In this document: piece after piece, positions 5,193 through 7,253 of the stretch
Layout of the letters: the number at the start of each line of letters is the position of its first letter
How positions within the stretch are numbered: the stretch's first letter is position 1
Assembly: GCA_023259315.1 (NCBI GenBank)
Contig: JAHFQL010000063.1
Span: forward strand, 1-7,253
Source of the DNA: Candidatus Woesearchaeota archaeon
GTDB taxonomy: Archaea; Nanoarchaeota; Nanoarchaeia; Woesearchaeales; GW2011-AR4
DNA length: 7,253 bases
Direction: 5' to 3'
Notes under the pieces: model-generated
What the model was told of the DNA's origin: nothing
Seen by the model: the letters and a program-made list of their open reading frames with translations, nothing else
Database searches by the model: none
Position numbers and translations under genes: made by a program

Positions 5193-6029
5193 ATGATCCC
5201 CAAATTACAACAAATTTTTCATTCAATAACAAAATCCCTTGAAGTTCTTTATGTAATCGAAGGAACAAAACCATGCGCAAGAATTCTTGTATTTGAGGAC
5301 GAACTGGAAAAAATTACCGGATTTCTAAATAAAAATGGATTAAATTATTCAGTCTCGGATTACAAAGTTATAAAGCAAAATGCGCAGAGCGACTTTTATT
5401 CTGACAAGTCAGTTAAAATACGGAAGAATGATTACAGAAAAGGCCATTTATTTTTTTATATATCAAAAAATCAGGAAACGCCAGAAAAGGCAAAAATTGC
5501 AGAGGAAAATAATAATCACCTAGATCTTGGATTGATTTTGGGATACCCAAAATGCTGCTGCGAGTTTTTTGAAAAAAATTTTGATGAGAAAAACACGGAT
5601 TTGACATTAAAAACGCTGAATAATTCAAATGGCTTTGAGTTTTCATTCTACAACAATATTGCTGCAAGGCACTTTGACATTACTCTGTTAAGCCATTTTC
5701 CTCACAGTTTTGAATGCACGCCATCAATCGAAATTGCAAAGAACAATCTTAAATCCGTACACAAGCACTCAAAGCCGCTTGCAGAAATGTTTTCCGGCAT
5801 TTTGAGAAGCTTTGTTGTGTATACCATGGAAGAGGGGATTTTTTTAATCAGAAATTATGAAAAAATAAAAACAGGAATTTTATACACCGACATATTAAGC
5901 ACGGCAAAAAGCAAATTGTACTTCCTTTTGTCTTCAAATAAGCATTTGAAAATCATCAATAAGCACAATTTTATTGTTAACGATATAAATATTACAGGGG
6001 AAAATTATGGGGTTATGATTTTTGTGTAA
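5193..6029 (+). CDS. DUF483-like protein with a CCC motif, function unknown
   Basis: A 278-residue protein (291 if started at TTG 5154). The central LGLILGYPKCCCEFFEKNF, with GYPKCCCEFF at residues 117-126, resembles the conserved 'GYPxCC' signature I associate with the uncharacterised DUF483 family. The later SHFPHSFECTPSIEIA segment (167-182) resembles a second conserved block of that family. Three adjacent cysteines (121-123) plus H168, H171 and C175 could bind a metal or an Fe-S cluster, but that is inference. The N-terminal part (about 1-90) is alpha/beta and the C-terminal 60 residues look beta-rich. No membrane segment or signal peptide is seen. ATG 5193 is chosen because a TATAAATA box lies 24-25 bases upstream and neither candidate start has a ribosome-binding site. 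The gene ends three bases before the hairpin flanking the transposase gene. Confidence 0.7.
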   Translation: MIPKLQQIFHSITKSLEVLYVIEGTKPCARILVFEDELEKITGFLNKNGLNYSVSDYKVIKQNAQSDFYSDKSVKIRKNDYRKGHLFFYISKNQETPEKAKIAEENNNHLDLGLILGYPKCCCEFFEKNFDEKNTDLTLKTLNNSNGFEFSFYNNIAARHFDITLLSHFPHSFECTPSIEIAKNNLKSVHKHSKPLAEMFSGILRSFVVYTMEEGIFLIRNYEKIKTGILYTDILSTAKSKLYFLLSSNKHLKIINKHNFIVNDINITGENYGVMIFV

Positions 6030-6032
6030 ACA

Positions 6033-6056
6033 GCCACCAGTCAAAGACATGGTGGC
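6033..6056. repeat. Perfect 7-bp hairpin just downstream of tnpA (candidate element end or bidirectional terminator)
   Basis: GCCACCA (6033-6039) pairs with TGGTGGC (6050-6056) around a 10-base loop. It fills the gap between the DUF483-like stop (6027-6029) and the tnpA stop (6059-6061). IS200/IS605 elements carry a subterminal hairpin in exactly this place, recognised as single-stranded DNA by TnpA. The hairpin could equally mark the 3' ends of the two converging genes. Confidence 0.6.
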
Positions 6057-6058
6057 AT

Positions 6059-6505
6059 TTAGCTGGCGTAGCTTAACAAACTGCTTTGCCTGATTCTTGA
6101 TTCACCATATTTTTGTTTTTTTATGTAGTTTACGGTATTCTGAAAATTTTTGGGAGAACCTATGTAATAACTTGGATTCCAGAAACCAGAATCCCAAAAA
6201 TATTTTTGCTTACATTCAGGAAAAAATTCAAAGAATTTTTTAGCTGTGTAACCTCTTAGCAATTTGGCAACTTCGGGCTTGCTATACAAGCAAATATCCG
6301 CCATGAAGTGCACGTGATTGCTGTCAAAGCCTATCTCTCCGATTGGTATTTCATTTAGGTATGCTGCTTCCAGCAGCAAAACTCTCATGCCTTCCCTGTA
6401 GATTTCATCGTCAAAGATATTGTGGCAGTATTTGACTTTGAACTCGCAGTGCTGCCAACTCTCGCCGACTGCAGAGCTGTATCTAACTGGGTTTTCTTTT
6501 CTCAC
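6059..6505 (-). CDS. tnpA: IS200/IS605-family transposase TnpA (Y1, HUH type)
   Basis: A complete 148-residue single-strand DNA transposase. It carries the HUH metal-binding motif H64-V-H66 within SNHVHFMAD, and the catalytic tyrosine Y127 in NYIKKQ, with Q131 four residues later as in family members. The segment FWDSGFWNPSYYIGS (103-117) matches the conserved strand before the catalytic helix. Such enzymes excise and insert single-stranded circles, usually next to a short fixed target sequence. No frameshift or stop interrupts it, so it may be active. It starts with GTG at 6505, preceded seven bases earlier by GAGGT (6513-6517, minus strand). An in-frame TAA at 6530-6532 lies just upstream with no other start between. 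It converges on the DUF483-like gene. A few 'orphan' TnpA proteins are domesticated (RAYT type), but those usually carry other motifs. Confidence 0.88.
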   Translation of the reverse strand: MRKENPVRYSSAVGESWQHCEFKVKYCHNIFDDEIYREGMRVLLLEAAYLNEIPIGEIGFDSNHVHFMADICLYSKPEVAKLLRGYTAKKFFEFFPECKQKYFWDSGFWNPSYYIGSPKNFQNTVNYIKKQKYGESRIRQSSLLSYAS

Positions 6506-6512
6506 GTTTAAA

Positions 6513-6517
6513 ACCTC
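6513..6517 (-). promoter_or_regulatory. Ribosome-binding site (GAGGT) for the GTG start of tnpA
   Basis: The minus-strand GAGGT is separated by seven bases from GTG at 6505, and no other start codon lies between it and the upstream in-frame stop. The same GAGGT core serves the antiporter gene. Confidence 0.65.
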
Positions 6518-6542
6518 ACAGAAAGTTTTTTATTCTTGCTCT

Positions 6543-6560
6543 GCATAGCTCACGCTATGC
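6543..6560. repeat. Perfect 7-bp hairpin upstream of tnpA
   Basis: GCATAGC (6543-6549) and GCTATGC (6554-6560) are perfect arms with a four-base loop TCAC. It lies 38 bases upstream of the tnpA start and is a candidate left-end hairpin of the element. Its stem is unlike the hairpin at 6033-6056. Confidence 0.55.
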
Positions 6561-6574
6561 AAAGTTTGTTTTTG

Positions 6575-6600
6575 GGTAGTGCTCGATTCGAGAGCCTACC
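6575..6600. repeat. Bipartite hairpin upstream of tnpA
   Basis: GGTAG (6575-6579) pairs with CTACC (6596-6600). Inside, GCTC (6581-6584) pairs with GAGC (6592-6595), with a bulged T at 6580 and a seven-base loop. Nine base pairs in 26 bases with few T-runs make chance less likely. A GTAG lies 5' of the inner stem on both strands, which recalls the tetranucleotide beside REP hairpins of RAYT transposases, though the protein itself is IS200-like. It may mark the left end of the element. Confidence 0.5.
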
Positions 6601-6649
6601 TTTTATTTTTTCAATTTACATGCAGAAAAATCTTGTGCTTATTTCACCC

Positions 6650-6666
6650 CCTAGTCCTAGACTAGG
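6650..6666. repeat. Hairpin with three CTAG sites across the methyltransferase stop codon
   Basis: CCTAGT (6650-6655) and ACTAGG (6661-6666) pair around a five-base loop CCTAG. CTAG occurs three times within 15 bases (6651, 6657, 6662). The stop codon of the methyltransferase gene (6657-6659) lies in the loop. It could end that transcript, or be the scar or target of an insertion, but neither is proven. Confidence 0.45.
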
Positions 6667-7208
6667 AGAACTCTTGGATTAGAATATAAAGTCACCATTG
6701 TGCCATTAACCATAAAACTATCCTCATTTTTCAGATTTATTGGATGGAAGTGATGCCCGTAATGAATCAATTTTCCATTCATCTCTTTCAGTAATTTTTT
6801 CTCAAGCCCCCTTTCAAGCGGCGCGTCAGGGGCCAAGAATAAAACATCATATTTCGAGAAGTCGTGCTCAAAAAAATTTTTGTTATGGAATGCCGCATTC
6901 TTTAATCCAAATTTATCCTGCATTTGCAATGCCTTGTGATGCAAAAAATCATCTATCTCGATGCCTTCTGCATTCTTGCAGAACAACGCTGCAATCAGAA
7001 CTACTTTACCGTCACCGCTTCCAATGTCAAGGAAATTCCTGGATTTGTTTAATTTTATTTTTTTGAATGTCTCATATATTTCATCACTGGTGGAGGCATT
7101 CCAGAAACCATTCTCGGTGCTCCACATCGGAAGCCTGCCTCTCTGCAAAAGGCTCCTGTAGAAATCGTCATACTCTTTTTTTATCTGGATAAAAAGTTTG
7201 GGATTCAT
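6657..7208 (-). CDS. Class I SAM-dependent methyltransferase, substrate unknown
   Basis: A 183-residue Rossmann-fold methyltransferase. Motif I is LDIGSGDGKVV (60-70), which holds S-adenosylmethionine; the acidic end of strand 2 is GIEID (82-86); motif IV is at YDVLFLAPDAP (120-130), the place where DNA, RNA or protein methyltransferases often show (D/N)PP(Y/F). The pattern FLDIGSGDGKVVLIAA recalls small archaeal methyltransferases related to DOT1-like protein lysine methylases (aKMT4 type), but the substrate cannot be told from sequence. The short basic N-terminus (about 1-30) precedes a segment GFWNASTSDEIYETF that probably caps the SAM site. The ATG at 7208 has no ribosome-binding site and sits about 26 bases from a TATA box, so it is probably leaderless. 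It stands alone on this strand, with the transposase gene downstream on the same strand. Confidence 0.85.
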   Translation of the reverse strand: MNPKLFIQIKKEYDDFYRSLLQRGRLPMWSTENGFWNASTSDEIYETFKKIKLNKSRNFLDIGSGDGKVVLIAALFCKNAEGIEIDDFLHHKALQMQDKFGLKNAAFHNKNFFEHDFSKYDVLFLAPDAPLERGLEKKLLKEMNGKLIHYGHHFHPINLKNEDSFMVNGTMVTLYSNPRVLLV

Positions 7209-7228
7209 ATCTGTTTAAGTTACAAATT

Positions 7229-7241
7229 GATTTAAATACTT
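7229..7241 (-). promoter_or_regulatory. BRE/TATA promoter of the methyltransferase gene
   Basis: Read on the minus strand, AAAGTATTTAAATC carries the box about 26 bases before ATG at 7208, predicting a leaderless mRNA. It differs from the rps6e core (AAACTATTTAAAT) by one base in 13. Confidence 0.6.
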
Positions 7242-7253
7242 TATCATAATTTT

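Larger units (their letters stand above)
6033..6600 (-). mobile_element. IS200/IS605-type insertion sequence, tnpA only (limits approximate)
   Basis: A single Y1-transposase gene is flanked by hairpins: 6033-6056 after the gene, and 6543-6560 and 6575-6600 before it. Elements of this family have no terminal inverted repeats or target duplications, are about 600-750 bases when they carry tnpA alone, and end some 10-20 bases beyond their hairpins. The real ends are therefore probably slightly outside the limits given. No tnpB (the IS605 accessory RNA-guided nuclease) is present. The hairpins on the two sides differ in stem sequence and loop size, so either the ends have diverged or some hairpins do not belong to the element. 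Confidence 0.5.

Noticed and set aside
6033..6056. Classical bacterial intrinsic terminator
   Set aside because: Neither strand has a T-run directly after the stem, and archaeal termination does not depend on such hairpins.
6575..6600. tRNA fragment (a TTCGA-like loop within a stem)
   Set aside because: The stem lengths do not fit a T-arm or D-arm, and no acceptor, anticodon or other arms surround it.
6740..7161. Plus-strand frames opposite the methyltransferase gene
   Set aside because: They are shadows: the minus-strand protein has clear SAM-binding motifs and a well-placed promoter.
1..7253. CRISPR array, toxin-antitoxin pair or tnpB/IscB RNA-guided nuclease
   Set aside because: I found no regularly spaced direct repeats, no small paired genes with toxin motifs, and no RuvC-type nuclease beside tnpA.

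Overview
The window looks archaeal and is AT-rich. Two genes are archaeal/eukaryotic-type translation proteins: ribosomal protein S6e (eS6) and the gamma subunit of initiation factor aIF2. A third is a single-module archaeal ZPR1 protein. Upstream of most genes lies a TTTAAATA/TATAAAAA box with adenines on its upstream side, which is the archaeal BRE/TATA arrangement. Several genes begin at, or within a base or two of, the expected transcription start, so their mRNAs would be leaderless. The mix of AT-rich DNA, compact genes, a Lys/Glu-rich tail on S6e and many poorly characterised short proteins would suit a DPANN-type archaeon (for example the Woesearchaeota/Pacearchaeota side). That placement is an inference from style; the window holds no rRNA gene to test it.

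Layout from left to right. Positions 2-313 hold the 3' end of an unrecognised, very basic protein. Positions 428-2155 encode a Kef-type (CPA2) cation:proton antiporter that starts with TTG behind a GAGGT ribosome-binding site and carries an unusual membrane-embedded C-terminal domain. Positions 2271-4175 form the translation block: rps6e, then eif2g, each with its own TATA box. A small predicted membrane-anchored or secreted Cys-containing protein follows at 4211-4498. It converges, with a 5-base gap, on a minus-strand zpr1 gene (4504-5058). Divergent from zpr1 is a gene for a DUF483-like protein with a GYPKCCCEFF motif (5193-6029). Directly behind it is a minus-strand IS200/IS605-type TnpA transposase (6059-6505) with hairpins on both sides (6033-6056, and 6543-6560 plus 6575-6600). 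The window ends with a minus-strand class I SAM-dependent methyltransferase (6657-7208) whose promoter lies at the window edge.

The functional core is translation: S6e (small subunit), aIF2-gamma (initiator tRNA delivery) and Zpr1, whose eukaryotic relative is a folding factor for the translational GTPase eEF1A. The antiporter, DUF483-like protein and methyltransferase have no obvious link to this core. I see no clear new defence or mobile system. The best leads are the set of leaderless promoters that re-set two gene starts, paired palindromes immediately upstream of the S6e TATA box, the K/E/H tail of S6e, the antiporter C-terminal domain, the possible metal site in the DUF483-like protein, and the hairpins around tnpA.
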